A stretch of 64,000 bases of DNA from Trochalopteron elliotii (lineage: Eukaryota > Chordata > Aves > Passeriformes > Leiothrichidae): contig JANPWX010000557.1 of assembly GCA_024734555.1 (NCBI GenBank), positions 933,142 to 997,141 of the forward strand. Reading direction: 5' to 3'. Position 1 is the stretch's first letter; each line of letters begins with the position of its first letter. Below are positions 13,001 through 24,842 of the stretch, one piece after another. Under the pieces are notes generated by a model. It made no database searches, was not told where the DNA came from, and worked only from the letters and a program-made list of their open reading frames with translations. The translations under genes were made by a program, and so were the position numbers.

Positions 13001-15470
13001 TATTTGAGTACTTAATCCACTTAGTTTCCTTCAAAAATCCTCACTACAAGTTTTTCCTCCCCCATGTCCCCATATAACATATAATAGGGACACTTTCCCT
13101 GTGAATACCACAGGGAGGAACTAACCCATACAAGTGTATTGGAGAAATGAATAGCTGCTTGGATTCTATGTTCCTGGTAATGATAGTGACGTGATGTGAC
13201 ACATTTACTGGTGCTTTAGAAATGCTAAAGAAATGCTAGACTACTGGTTATGGGATAAATCTGGAATGCACTATTTTATAGCTGAGGTAACTTTGGTGAG
13301 ATTTTATTTTTGTACATCTAAACTAAAGCCTTTACCAGGAGGCTGATAGTGCCCAGACATCAGATTTAAGAAATGCTACACCTTGCCCTGCTCACCTGTG
13401 GATTCCTAAACCAGGAATTCAGAAAAGACAGGTTGTAGTCATGATGGCAAAAGGGTGGGAAAACAAAGCAGAGGATTCACACTGCCACAGAAGGCCTCAG
13501 GTACATTAATGCCTTAGCCTTAGTAATGCCAAGGGCTTCCTATTTGCAGCTCTATAACCCTTCACATAAGCTGTTAAGTAAGTGCTTTTCCAAAGTATCA
13601 TTGGCAGTGTTTTTCTTCTGTTGTTCCCATGCTGCTATTCTCATTCTTTTTTCCTTCGTTGTCCTCATGCTCTTGTACTTTTGCTCTCATGGTCTTGTAC
13701 CTGCTTTGAGAGTCTAGGACCTCAGCCTTCCTGGCTGGTCCCTGAAAAGATAGTTTCCCCCTTCCCCTTCTCTCTCTGTGTTTTTCACTCACTTTAAAGT
13801 AGATTTGTTGGAGCTAATGTGTGCCATCAGGCACAGACCTTGCCAAGAACCCATTGTGCATGTAAGGATCACACTTTCTGCAGCAACAGCTGCGACTGAG
13901 GTGCCACTATGACCCAGAGTGGTGGTTCCTGTGTCAACAAAACCACCTGAAAAACAAAGAGCATCTACCAGGAACAGCAAAACCACTCGTTATTGTGGAG
14001 AATGAGAGTGCAAACACAAGCTCTTTACACACTCTTTCTTAACTCCTGTACCACCCTACTGAAGATGCCATTACCAGATAGCCACTCAAACCAGACATTG
14101 TTGGTTCTGTGCTAGAAACATCTTAAATAATACCAGTTAGTGATAAATATGATTTTTGTGTACTAGCTTAAGCCTTTTTATGGAGACCATTGCACTAGCA
14201 AGAAAGGAAACAGAATGAAAGAAAAAATTAAACAAAAACACTTGTGCCCTCATTCATGTGAATTTAATTTGGTAAAGAGTTGCAAGACCCTTTGGGAAAA
14301 GCACTTTTTTGCCTGTGCCTATATAATCATGGATATGTTGACACAATTGCATATGCATGATGCTTTCTAACAGTTCCTACAGCCCAAAACCACACTGCTG
14401 TCCTTCTGAGCCTGAAAGTAAAGAAGGTCAAAGTCTCAGGAGAATACAGAAAATAAGGATGCAGATGGTGAGGATCAGACAGAGCAATAAACAGATTAAA
14501 CATCAGGCAGACTGAAGCTCTACCTGACAAATAGCAGTCTAGAAGAGCTGGGGATATGAAAGGTAAGAGGTTCATTTTCAGGTGGGAGGGGTATACTTGA
14601 TGGTGTGGCTGAGTGGCAGGTGCTGCAGAACACAGCGTGCTTGTCCCATGAGTGATGGAATCCAGATGAAAATTCAGAAAGGCCAAGAGATGCTGAAGAA
14701 GATAAAGAGGAGAATAGCAAGATAAAAAGGAAGAGGAATATGAAATACAAGAATTTATCCAGATCCCTTTGAATTTGATAGGAGTGACATTCATGCTTTT
14801 ATTTGATTGCAGACATGGACTGAAGACATTGATACACCTGCTACTGGAGTCTAAAGAACTGGCTTAGTCTCAGTACAAGCTATTGGCATGAAGAGCCTTG
14901 AACTGGAGAAAGCAAGAAACTACAGTACAATGCACTTGAGAATCCTGGCCCATCTTCTTCCCCTTGAACCAATATAATCGTTATTTTAACTCTCTGTGGA
15001 AAATCTCTTTAAATGTCTGAATGTCAAGTGGAATAGGACAGAGCCTTGACAAAAACTCTTACTTTATCCACTTTGGTTTGCAGCATTTTCTATCCTCCCG
15101 GTCCCACAACTTTCACCATTCCATGTCTATGTGCATGAGTTAGAGATGATGTCAGAAATAAAAGAAAAAAATAGGGAAGGGACAGAGGCAGGGTTATCTG
15201 TCTGGAAGTGAAACCACATGGAAACTTCTCATGGATCTCTGTTGTCAACTGCAGAAGAAACTATCCTTGTAATTAGCATTACTGTTCAGCTTACTGAAAA
15301 GTCCTGCTTTACTTCTGTGCATAAAAGTGCAGAGCAAGGAAAAGAGCCCAAAGAAGAGAGTCCAGAATCTGGCAGAGAGGATTAGAGGTACTGCTTAAAA
15401 CTAACAATTTGTACTTGTTGAAAATAACAGCCAAGTTTACTCAGCACTTCTAAGTCACCTGAATAACTCA
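10036..15470. other. Non-coding stretch, nothing recognised
   Basis: No supported gene or named repeat in about 5.4 kb. The longest ORFs are 155 codons (minus, 14327-14794) and 125 codons (minus, 10497-10874). Both are overlapped by other long open frames and show no domain. A small 8-base inverted repeat with a 5-base loop at about 13095-13116 is within chance expectation. Confidence 0.5.
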
Positions 15471-15474
15471 GTTC

Positions 15475-15790
15475 AGTAAATATGATTTTAGATTTCTACA
15501 GTATATTTCAAGAATCTGAGAGAATTTCATAAGCAGCAATTAAGACTCACATCCCATCATGTGAGACAGGCAAGTACTGTTATTCCTAATCTACAAACTG
15601 GATTTGATGATTTTCCCAAGCATTGCCAGAGATGTAGGCAAGCATTCTGCCTCATTAAAAAAAAACCCTTCAAGCCCACCCAGCTTATAAGGAGTGAGGC
15701 AGTTTGTCCAAATGTATGCAGCTAAATTATGACATGCAACACAGGATGCAAAACTAGGGCTTGCCCTATTCTCCTACTCCTTTGATTTCA
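15475..15790 (-). repeat. MIR-like relics, probably two adjacent pieces
   Basis: The plus strand follows the reverse complement of MIR. It has 'gtttactcagcacttctaag' near 15435-15455, then 'aattaagactcacatccc', then 'gacaggcaagtactgttatt' and 'ttttcccaagca'. A second piece from about 15690 reads 'gtgaggcagtttgtccaa' and 'tgcagctaaattatgaca', again like the 'ctgaggc...ttgcccaaggtcacacagc' core. The order of landmarks is right but substitution is heavy. Edges are approximate. Confidence 0.55.
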
Positions 15791-16074
15791 GAACAGTCTC
15801 TCCTCCTAATGTGAGGGCAGAAGAGGAAATAGATTTTTTTCCTCCCACAGGGAATTTCAAACTTATTCTTCATTCTAAACTTAAATGAAAAGTAAAAAGT
15901 CTGAGGAAAAGTATAAATGTTAAGATCTAGACATTTTATATCAAAACAGAATGATCCAACATGTTATGGCATTTTTAATTTTGAATCAACATATTGAAAA
16001 GAAAAATAAGCCATTTTATGTTGAAATGTCAACCCCAAACAAAATATTTTGTTATGCTTCCCCCAGCTGGAAAG

Positions 16075-16143
16075 TCTTTTTTTTTCTTTCTTTTTTTCTT
16101 TCTTCTTTTTTTTTCTTTTTTTTTCTTTTTTTTTTTTTTTTTT
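16075..16143. repeat. Pure T/C tract, 69 bases
   Basis: Every base from 16075 to 16143 on the plus strand is T or C, mostly T runs broken by single Cs. The last run of Ts reaches about 18. Such homopyrimidine tracts are replication-slippage prone and can adopt triplex structures when mirror-symmetric. Two overlapping ORFs here translate as poly-Phe and are artefacts. Confidence 0.9.
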
Positions 16144-16149
16144 GTCAGA

Positions 16150-19100
16150 AATGACATTTTATCATTGCAAATTTCAGTTTAGGTGAAATCACGTTGTCTG
16201 ATGGGAAAACATTTCTGTGACAAAAATGTTAATCATCTCCAAAGTGACTATGTTTCCTGACAAAAAAAAGGAAGACCTAAAATGCTGACTTTAAAATTCT
16301 GAAGAGCTGAAATGTTCCAACAAAAAAGATCTGGGAGGCCTCTGAACTGGACTGAAGTGCTGATTGTGAGGAACAAGGAAATTTTCTTAAAAAGGATGTT
16401 CCAAATGAAGCAGAATCAAATAGCCGGATGAGTGAAGGAAGAAATTAAACGCCTTTTAAAGCTCTAGAAGTTACTTTCCTTATGCCTTGGGAGCCAAGGT
16501 TATATAACTGGATAATGTATGCACTGGGAGGGCTACCAAAACTGGTTTTTGGCTCAGAGAAAGATGGCCATTCCTTGCAGTAGACATTTATGACAAAACA
16601 CGTACAGCATAATCCTCCTAACTCTTTATGATGTTGGACCAGTAGCTGTGCTTCATGTTTTGAAGCACACTGGTTTATATCTCTTATGTATGAGTTTTAT
16701 ACAACATAGTTCTTGCTCAGTGGAACTTGAATTTGTAATAATCCAGGTTTACAGGTAATTTGTTACCTATAGGATTGCAAACAGCAGTAAGTGGTAGTAG
16801 CTCTAATCACTCACTACCCTGAAACATCCCTTCAGGGACCTTTCAGCTGCTGCCTGCTTATTTATTTCTTTGGTTACATAACTTCAGCATTCCTCTTTAT
16901 CACCTGTGGTCTTCTCAACTCTGAAATGTTTGCTGCAAATTTGGACTCTATTGATCACCTGGCCTGCAGCTCGTTGAGAAACACAGAATAAAATCATTTC
17001 TACTACATAGTCTGGCAGATCCCTGCTTCTGGAGACCTTACTGTGTTGAAAATTATTAACATTTAATGTTTAATGTTTACCCCTCCATTTCTGCACCTTT
17101 TTATTTTTTCTTTTTTATTTGTTTAATATACAGGTACATTATATTACTTGATTTTCCCTTGCTTCACTTTTGCAGACAGGAAAATGAAAGTGTGGCTTAT
17201 GAGTGAAACATAGCTTTTCTTTGCAGGGTGAGGTTGCTTCATCTCTGTCAAACTGTTCTCCTCCACAAAATTTATAACACTGCTTTTATTTGTTGCTTCA
17301 GTCAATCTATTTCATTCTCAGCTAAGTAAGAATGCAATATTACAGTTACATTAAAAAGTTCAGATGCTTTTATTGTCATCATTCTCTGACTTTGTGTCCT
17401 TTCCATGTGCTCCCTGGATACAAGATCACATCCACTGGCCACTAAATACAGTTCCCACTGGTGCCCACAACCAGAATTAAACACGCTTTCATACATTTCT
17501 TTTTAACAAATATCACCTTAAATGTAGTTAGGTTATTTTCCCCTGTTGCTTATACAGCTGTTCCCTAACTCTTTTCTCAAAATCTGCATATTTAGCTTAA
17601 AAGTATCCCCAGCAAGATCACCCCATTTCTTCTGGTGTTCTTGTACCTTGTTTCTCACAGGTATATACCATGTATTTACAACAGGTTTTCTAGTTTCTTT
17701 ACTATTATTGTCACAGAAGCATGTAGAGATTCAAATAATACCAAGGATCCTGTGGGCTAGGAGTAATCTTTTTTCTGAAAGGTTTACAGTGTAAGTATTC
17801 AAGACAATGAATGGCACTGCAAGAACGCAGAAGGTCAAGTAAATCATAGATCAATAGTAGTGCCAGAATCCCTGTTTTTTCTGCAGGTCCCCAGCATCCA
17901 CTGCATTTACACTGCTTCCAAATGTAAACAAATCTTCAGTGTCTCAAGTTGCTTGCCACAAACCACACAAAGGTGTGTGGCTCTGTGTCACTCACATCCA
18001 CTGTCTTGTCACACAGACCAAACCTGTGCTTTGGCTTCAACACAGAGAAATCACCCAACAATTTTCAAGGATTACCTGGGTTTGAATCGGAATTGAGGCT
18101 GACTCTGCATCCCATTGCCAACACGTGGGCTTACCAGTATCATGACTAAGACTAATGAGGCTCCAGTGGTCTCATCAATATGCAGCCATCTCACTCACTG
18201 AAACATCCTTGCAACTCTCTTATACATGGAGGCTTCTACTGGGTGACAAAATGTATTTTTGCTGTCATAAAATGAATCACGAAGTTCTTTTTTATTAATA
18301 GAAGCCACATTTACTTAGATGTCCTGAATATTTCAGCACTGCCATACTTGCACATTCCTCCACTGGAGACATGTAAACATAAAACCCATCAAGTGGAAAT
18401 GCATGCAGTCAGGTAGAGACAAGCAATTTTGATTTGTCACACAATATCCAGATTTTGTGGAGGCTGTGAAATCCTGGCAAGCAGCCTCAGCTGATTTCTG
18501 CCCTCAGGGCCTGGGGCAGGAATTCTTACTGCCTGATACACATCCACCAACTCCTTTCATCTGTACGATTGGAGATTTCTTGTCTACCTCCTTACCATTC
18601 ACCCAAATCATTTTAGCAAAACTGACAAATCAGGTGTGAGTGAGAACTTCCTCTTTTAACACTGCAAAAATAAAACAAAGTGCTGGACATACACCCACAG
18701 AGTATCACAGACTTAATATATCCTTTTTGTGGGGTCTGTCATGCTTGTTAATGTCACGTCTCTTGAACTTGTCCTTCATATCTCCTCTGCTGCTTCCTAC
18801 TCTTTGTTTCTTCTCTTGTCCCTTTTAATTGGGGGAAAAGAAAAGAAAGTGTCTAATTTCAAGCACAGGCTTGTCCACCAGGAAAATTGTTGGCTCAATG
18901 GAGTGAATACATGGTCCTGTGCAGAGGCATAGCTCCTGTCTCCTGGTACAGATCACAGCAGAGAACCCCAAAGAAGGGTTTTCATTTCAATCCTCTATTT
19001 TGTTTAGTTAACAACTTAATATAATTTTTGCTCAGTGAATGCTTGTCTCCAAGATAAATAATTTTCAAAAGATAATAAACACATAGTTAATGATTTTTTT

Positions 19101-19945
19101 ATTTATCTATGTATTAAGTGATAACTGGATTCAGTTGGTTTTGGTAAGAAAAAAGAAGGAACCAAGTAATTTAAAAATTATTACTGTTTTTTTAAATTTC
19201 TGACCTTTAATTTGACAGCTGTGCTAAACTGGGAATACAGAGCTGAGCCACCACTGAGAAATCCTGAATTCCTCTCTGGCAGTGTTATAAATTGCTGCTT
19301 TGGACTTTAAAAAATTTGAAGTGTTTTAACTAAAGTCACCCTCAGTAGCACCAAGTTTAATCACTAATTTTTTGTCCTAGTTCAGAATGTCAATAGGCCA
19401 CACCTATCAAGGCTAGTCCTCATCTAGCAAATCCCTTCAGCACGTGTATAGGCTGGAGGATTGCAATAAGAAACTTGGCTTCTTAGTGAAAAATTTAGCT
19501 AGCTATTACCCTACTCTAATATAATTTTGTGTTCATTAACTATCAGTAAGAAGAAGTATCTTCAAAAGCACAAGAAAATAAGCAGTCTGAAAGGGGATTG
19601 TGTCTCTTGGGGAAGAGTTTTCCAGTGCTGTCTGTCCAATAGTGCTGTTACAGCATTTTTGCTCTTTTCTTGCATCACACCTCTCTCAAACTCCAAACAA
19701 CATGGTAAGGAGGAAATGTCATTTCCAAAATACACATTAGAAAATTATTAAAAATGCACACCTGAATAAATGTCAACTAGTCCAGTCCACTAGTGTAATT
19801 GATGTGAAAAGTATGAGAAGTATTTTCCATCCTTACTCAGATCACGTACTATCCTATTCTGTGAGAAACCCCAAGAGGAATTTATAGGATTATTCAGTGA
19901 GTAAGGTACTATTCATGGTGAGTAAAGGTGGCAGAATCAACTTGC
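16150..19945. other. Non-coding stretch, nothing recognised
   Basis: AT-rich DNA with short ORFs only. A minor near-tandem 'aatgtttaatgttta' lies near 17060-17080. No gene or repeat family was named. Confidence 0.5.
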
Positions 19946-19949
19946 TACT

Positions 19950-20062
19950 GATTACAAGCGGCTTTTCCTCACTTACACCGCTGTAAATTTAAATTAACTC
20001 CACTCAATCAATGGCGAATAATTGATATAAAATCAGAGTAAGAGGAGAATTAATCTGTAAGT
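19950..20062 (+). repeat. Ancient amniote interspersed repeat, copy 2
   Basis: 'cacttacaccgctgtaaatt' is followed by 'aactccactcaatcaatggc', then 'ataaaatcagagtaagagga' and 'gaattaatct'. This matches the layout of an old amniote repeat in which 'cagttacaccagtgtaaat', 'gtaactccattgaagtcaa' and 'cagagtgagaggagaatcag' occur in that order. The terminal block is shared with the copy at 56.97 kb, which supports a family relationship from this window alone. Family name unresolved; possibly a CR1/L3-type 3' region. Confidence 0.55.
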
Positions 20063-23000
20063 ATGTCTAGAATGAATAAACAGTGAAAATTTGCCAGCAT
20101 ATATAACTCCTCCTTGAAGCTCTGCTGCAAGGTTACTTTTATAACTGATTGTTTCATTCTCAGAACTGCTGCACTGCTGCTTTAAAAGAAAAATATACTG
20201 TGCTTCTGCATGCTAAAACACTCCATGTTTTCTCAGGTCTTGTGTTTTCTTGGGTGATATGAAAATCCTACGAATCCCACTTAGTTTAGTTGAGGCCACA
20301 GGCACATCCTAGCTAGCAGGGACAAATTGGTCTTTTGGTAGCCTGTGAGGTATCCTGGTCTGTCCCCCAGGCTTGTGGCTGGGTCTTGGATTTCCACTGG
20401 AGAAAGCTGGACCAGCACAGGATGGAAACATCACCTCACCTCCTCTCAGCCTGTTCAGCAGATGCTCTGTACAAGCAAACAAAGGAGCAGTCCCTGCCTG
20501 CACCTTGCATGCTCCAAAAAACATCAAAGCCCTGTTAGGGTCACAGTGCCTCTATCTTCACCTGGGCGGCTTCTGCTGCTTCCTCTTTTTCCTTTGCTTT
20601 ATTTGGGTTTTTTTAGCAAGAAATATCCTTAACTATATTTGTATAACAATTCCCACCACAGGATTTTGGTCTGGTCAGTGCCTCTAATTACTACCATAAT
20701 GTTGTTATCATTGATTAATCTGCAGAGACTTCATGATCCCTTTTGGGTGGCATATTTTTAACACCCATGACTATTGCCTGGATATTGTTTAATGTTAGCT
20801 CCACACATCAGATTTAGAGAATGATAAAATTACCTTCCTCCTTCTGTGAGGTCGACCCATCCCTGTTCTCACCCAAACTCCTGCCTTTGCTTTCTCTGTC
20901 TCCCTTTCCTCTCTGCTCCCATCTCCCAAGCAGTGCATTGAGGGGGGTGCCATCACCTCTGGAACTTGCAGATTAAAAGGCAAAAAATTGACAGTAAACT
21001 GCCAATGGCTCATTTACTGTTGACGGTGAGTCAATAAAAATCCTGCTTTCCCACTGCTTCCTGGCTTTCCCATCTGTGTGAATTCATGACCCGATTTCTG
21101 ATGTGTTCCACACTGTTACTTTTTTCCCCTCAGAGTTTAATTGCTTCTGTTTCACATTTGGGTGCTGAAAAATTGACAGAAGTTGCACAATTCCCTCCAG
21201 CAATGGATCCTATTTATATTGCTGTAAACTACGTTTTTCAGTGATATGAATAGTAATAAAAGCGAGAAAATTAAACAGAAATTAGCATCTCTTTGCATAA
21301 AATCTTGCTATCAACCAGGTTTTACTCTAAGGGTCCGCAGAAATGTTAATACTATTAAAGGCCCACCCCAAAGCTCAATAAGTAAGCAAGATATCAAGTG
21401 TGAGGAAGCTCTGGAAAGGACTGAGAAAGAGCTGTGGATCCACAGGGCCTGGGAGAGCTGGCTCTGGATTGCTGGAGTGCTCCAGCACAGGTGGACCAAG
21501 TTCTTCATCTCCAGCAGCCACCCTGAGGACAAGGGACAGAGACTCCAGCCAAGCACACTCAGAACATGCTGCCACAAATTTAGAGAGGAGATTGTGCAGC
21601 AAGTTGTTATGCTGTGAACATCTGAGGATGTCAATAAAGCTAATATCTTTTAAAAGACCAATCAGTATAACTGAAAAGGAAAAGAAAAAAAGCAAAAAAG
21701 CAAAGCTTTTGGTTACATAAGTCCATTTTGAAAGACATTTCAACTCCTTTCTTCTCATTGGGTTTGAAGTAGAGTAATTTCTTCTTTGTCGACAGAGTGA
21801 CTATAAAATTTTTGTCAATACTTTTCTACCTTTCTTTTTTTGTCTTGAAAACACATCTGACATTTCATTTCCTGAATAATATACATTCAGTAAATAAAAA
21901 CTGATACATAACTTAATCACGTTTTGTTTACTTGAACATACTCACAGAGCATAGACTACTTGATAGTCATTTTGCTATTATTTCATAAGTACTTTAATTT
22001 TTAAAAAGTTAACTAAGATTACATAGGAAGAGCCATAAGAAATATGAAGTTTAACAAACCTTAAGGCAATTATGTTTAATAGAAGGTTTTTCTTTTTAAA
22101 TAAGTTTTTTTTGATTGGGAAAGCTCTGCATAACACGCTCTAGACTTACTCTACTGAGATGCACTCATTGCCAGAGCAATTGTAAGAGCTTAACTCAGCC
22201 TTACCCAAAGCCTGCATGACTGATGGATGATTTAATTCTCACGAGGTCACTGCAAAGTGCTGGACTCTGCTGAGATGCTTTGTAGGACAGGAGCAGGGCC
22301 CCTGATGGAAACTCAGTTCTCCACCCTTTCAAATGTCATTAGACTTTCCCCATAAAGTCGAGGGTGTTCCTGAGCAGACCAAATGCCCATTTTTATTCAC
22401 AGTCTACTTTGCCAGGTAGTAGACCATCATGTGCAGCTGGATAAAAGGCAGCATGGCAAGATATGAGAACAAGACCTGCTGCTCAGTCAGATGGTACCAG
22501 ACCTAGATACCTTGGGTGAGGGTGTTGTTTTATGGCCAAGCCACAAAAAAGTTGCTTCCAGAGCTGGAATGGCTGTTTTATGGCTCTGCTCAGGTTGGTA
22601 AGAAACACCATTGTCCAGAATTCCTCTGCTAATAGACTTCAATATGATGCTAATAATCTGCCTAATTTTCTCCAGCAGGCAGCTGCTCCCAGAGGGGAAG
22701 AAGCAGTATATTTATTCTGCCACCCATGGCCCCTAGGCAGGGAGATACTCGTATCATTCTATCTATCATTTGGATACTCTTATCTGCTCCTTTTTCTCTC
22801 TCTTTGCAAAAGGTAATTGCTGTGTCATGAGGCTTGTGTATGGCTCTGTGACTGGGCACATGTGTGCAGATGTCTGAGGCAGGCACAGGCACTGATTCAC
22901 CTCAGAGCTGCTGTGTGTCACACAGTATCACAGGACAGCACACTCCCTCTGCCAAGACCTGTGGTACTGCTCCCCGTTTCAGCCACCAGGCTGTTCGTAC

Positions 23001-23930
23001 TTGGAGGTAAAAAGTGCTTCAACACCCCATAATACAGTGCCTCTTCAACATCCTAAATCCATCCTCATGCCAAAATGTAGTGGTAGACACACCCATTTAC
23101 CTTTGAGAGATGGGATCTGAGCTGTCTGTGGAGAATTTCTTTTTCCCTCCAGAAGAGAAATTATGTTTTTCACATGGACCCAATTAGAGATGGATGAGAT
23201 GGAAATGGAATGAAGATGTTGTACAATTTGGTGGAAAACCAACCCAGACCAGCAGGATTCTGCAAGTATTGATACTGATTTATGAGCCAAAGGTGCATTT
23301 GTAAAGAACTTGACAGTATCACTCCAGTTACTAATGGACACATCTTGTCATTAAACTTTCATTAAATGTTTAGAGAAGGACAGTGAAGTCAGGTTCTGTA
23401 CAGGGAAATTATACCATTAGCAAGTTATCTGCTCTTTGGTTCCAGGAAAGTCTTTTGATTTTAAATCAGAGGTTCTGATTTTATCCTCTTCAGATGGTGA
23501 CCTGCCAGGGACTATCATTGCCAACAGGCCACAATCACGTCCCTAATCTTGCAAGCCTCTCCAGAAACTTAGCTGTGGTGGAGCAGCATTTTATTACCTC
23601 TCCTTCCTAACATATTCTGATCACGGGGAAGTGGGCAGCACAGGTCTGAGCTTTCAAGGGCTTCAATGGCACTGTATTCAGCCCCCACCACATTTTGAAG
23701 AGGTAATGTCACATTTTCTTAACATCCATATCAGATTGGCAGCTTCTGGAAATTGTTACTTTTGTACTATTACTTTAGAAACTTGATTTAGTTCAATTAG
23801 TGAAAACTGTTCATACACGAGCCCAGAAATTCCACTTGTGTTTTAATGCCTGACAAGGAATGCATGTTCTTAACCCTGGAAACAATGCAGTCAAACAGAG
23901 AAAAGACTTTTCTGAGCAAAAAAGGAAGCT
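20063..23930. other. Non-coding stretch, nothing recognised
   Basis: No supported gene. Between about 21360 and 21720 a relatively GC-rich patch is open in two plus frames and two minus frames (106-127 codons). It ends near an AATAAA at about 21633. Because all frames are open and none has a domain, I read this as a low-stop patch rather than a gene. Confidence 0.45.
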
Positions 23931-23934
23931 GACA

Positions 23935-24075
23935 GTAAAACTGGACAGGTGACCCAAGACTCCCTCTGTGAATTTGGGGAAGTAACTTCTTCTCTCTGCT
24001 TTTATTTCCCTGCTTTTGAAATGAAGGGCATATTTCGCCAGGCTCTTTTAAGGGTAACATTCATAAATGACTGAT
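23935..24075 (+). repeat. MIR-like relic
   Basis: 'ctctgtgaatttggggaagt' followed by 'aacttcttctctctgctttt', 'atttccctg' and 'gaaatgaagggcat' tracks the MIR order 'ctgtgtgaccttgggcaagt', 'cacttaacctctctgtgcct', 'cagtttcc', 'gtaaaatgggga'. Plus orientation, heavily diverged. Confidence 0.55.
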
Positions 24076-24203
24076 GTGATCAGTAAACAATGGTTGAGCT
24101 GCAGAAAACTGTCTGAGAACCCAGCATAAATCTGATAATTAATCTGGTCCAGCTTTTGCCATTGCAAGATTTCCCTGTACAGTAAATACTCTCAGTCCTG
24201 TAC

Positions 24204-24233
24204 AAAAAAAAAGAAAAAAAAAGAAAAAAAAAG
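24204..24233. repeat. (A9G)3 short tandem repeat
   Basis: Three exact consecutive units of nine A followed by one G. The repeat lies between two MIR-like relics but belongs to neither. Confidence 0.9.
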
Positions 24234-24294
24234 AGTCTTTTATCGCTGGATAACCCAATGTGTGTGGAAGTGCTTTGGAGAGGCAAAGAGTAGA

Positions 24295-24420
24295 AACTAG
24301 TGATCCTGGGTTCTATTTTCAGTTCTGCCATTTACCCACTATTTGACTATGGACAAAGAACTTACCCTCTCCACATTGCATTTCATTAAAAACAGATCAA
24401 GGGGGTATTGCAAGGTTATT
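24295..24420 (+). repeat. MIR-like relic
   Basis: 'tcctgggttctattttcagt', 'tctgccatttacccac', 'ttgactatggacaaagaact' and 'taccctctccacattgcatt' follow the MIR order from the tRNA-derived 'gggttcgaatcccggctctg' through 'ccacttactagctgtgtgac' to 'cttgggcaagtcacttaacc'. Plus orientation. This is one of the clearer copies in the window. Confidence 0.65.
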
Positions 24421-24806
24421 ATTTTTCTAATTACCCCAGAGTCCTTGCATGAAAGGCCCTTCAAGAGGAGAATTTCACAGAAAACAGTAATCCATCACTT
24501 AGTTGCCAAGGAATCACAGAACTCTGCAGACCGAACCATGAACTAGCTGTGTCATTGAAGTTTATTTCCACTTCTGTGTGACAAACACCTGAGCAAATCA
24601 ACTATGGGAGTAAACATCATCAAAGATTATTAGCTAACAAGTACTAATCTCCCACAAACACTTCTATACTAAAGCAGGCACCTTCTAAACACAGGCTCCA
24701 TTGCAAAAGGAATTTTGCTAAACCAAAGTTGCTTTTTCTTACCTATTACCCAATAACTTTGAGTTGGCATGTGAGTATGAGCTGGAAAATGCATTCTGGG
24801 ACCTTC

Positions 24807-24842
24807 TCAAATCAAAATTTCTTGTCAAATCAAAATTCCTTT
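24807..24842. repeat. 18-base tandem duplication
   Basis: The block 'tcaaatcaaaatttcttg' at 24807-24824 is repeated at 24825-24842 with two late differences. This is a small local duplication without further context. Confidence 0.7.

Noticed and set aside
13095..13116. 8-base inverted repeat around 'aatac'
   Set aside because: Several such short stems are expected by chance in 64 kb.
14327..14794. 155-codon minus-strand ORF
   Set aside because: No domain, overlapped by another minus-frame ORF, composition typical of translated AT-rich non-coding DNA.
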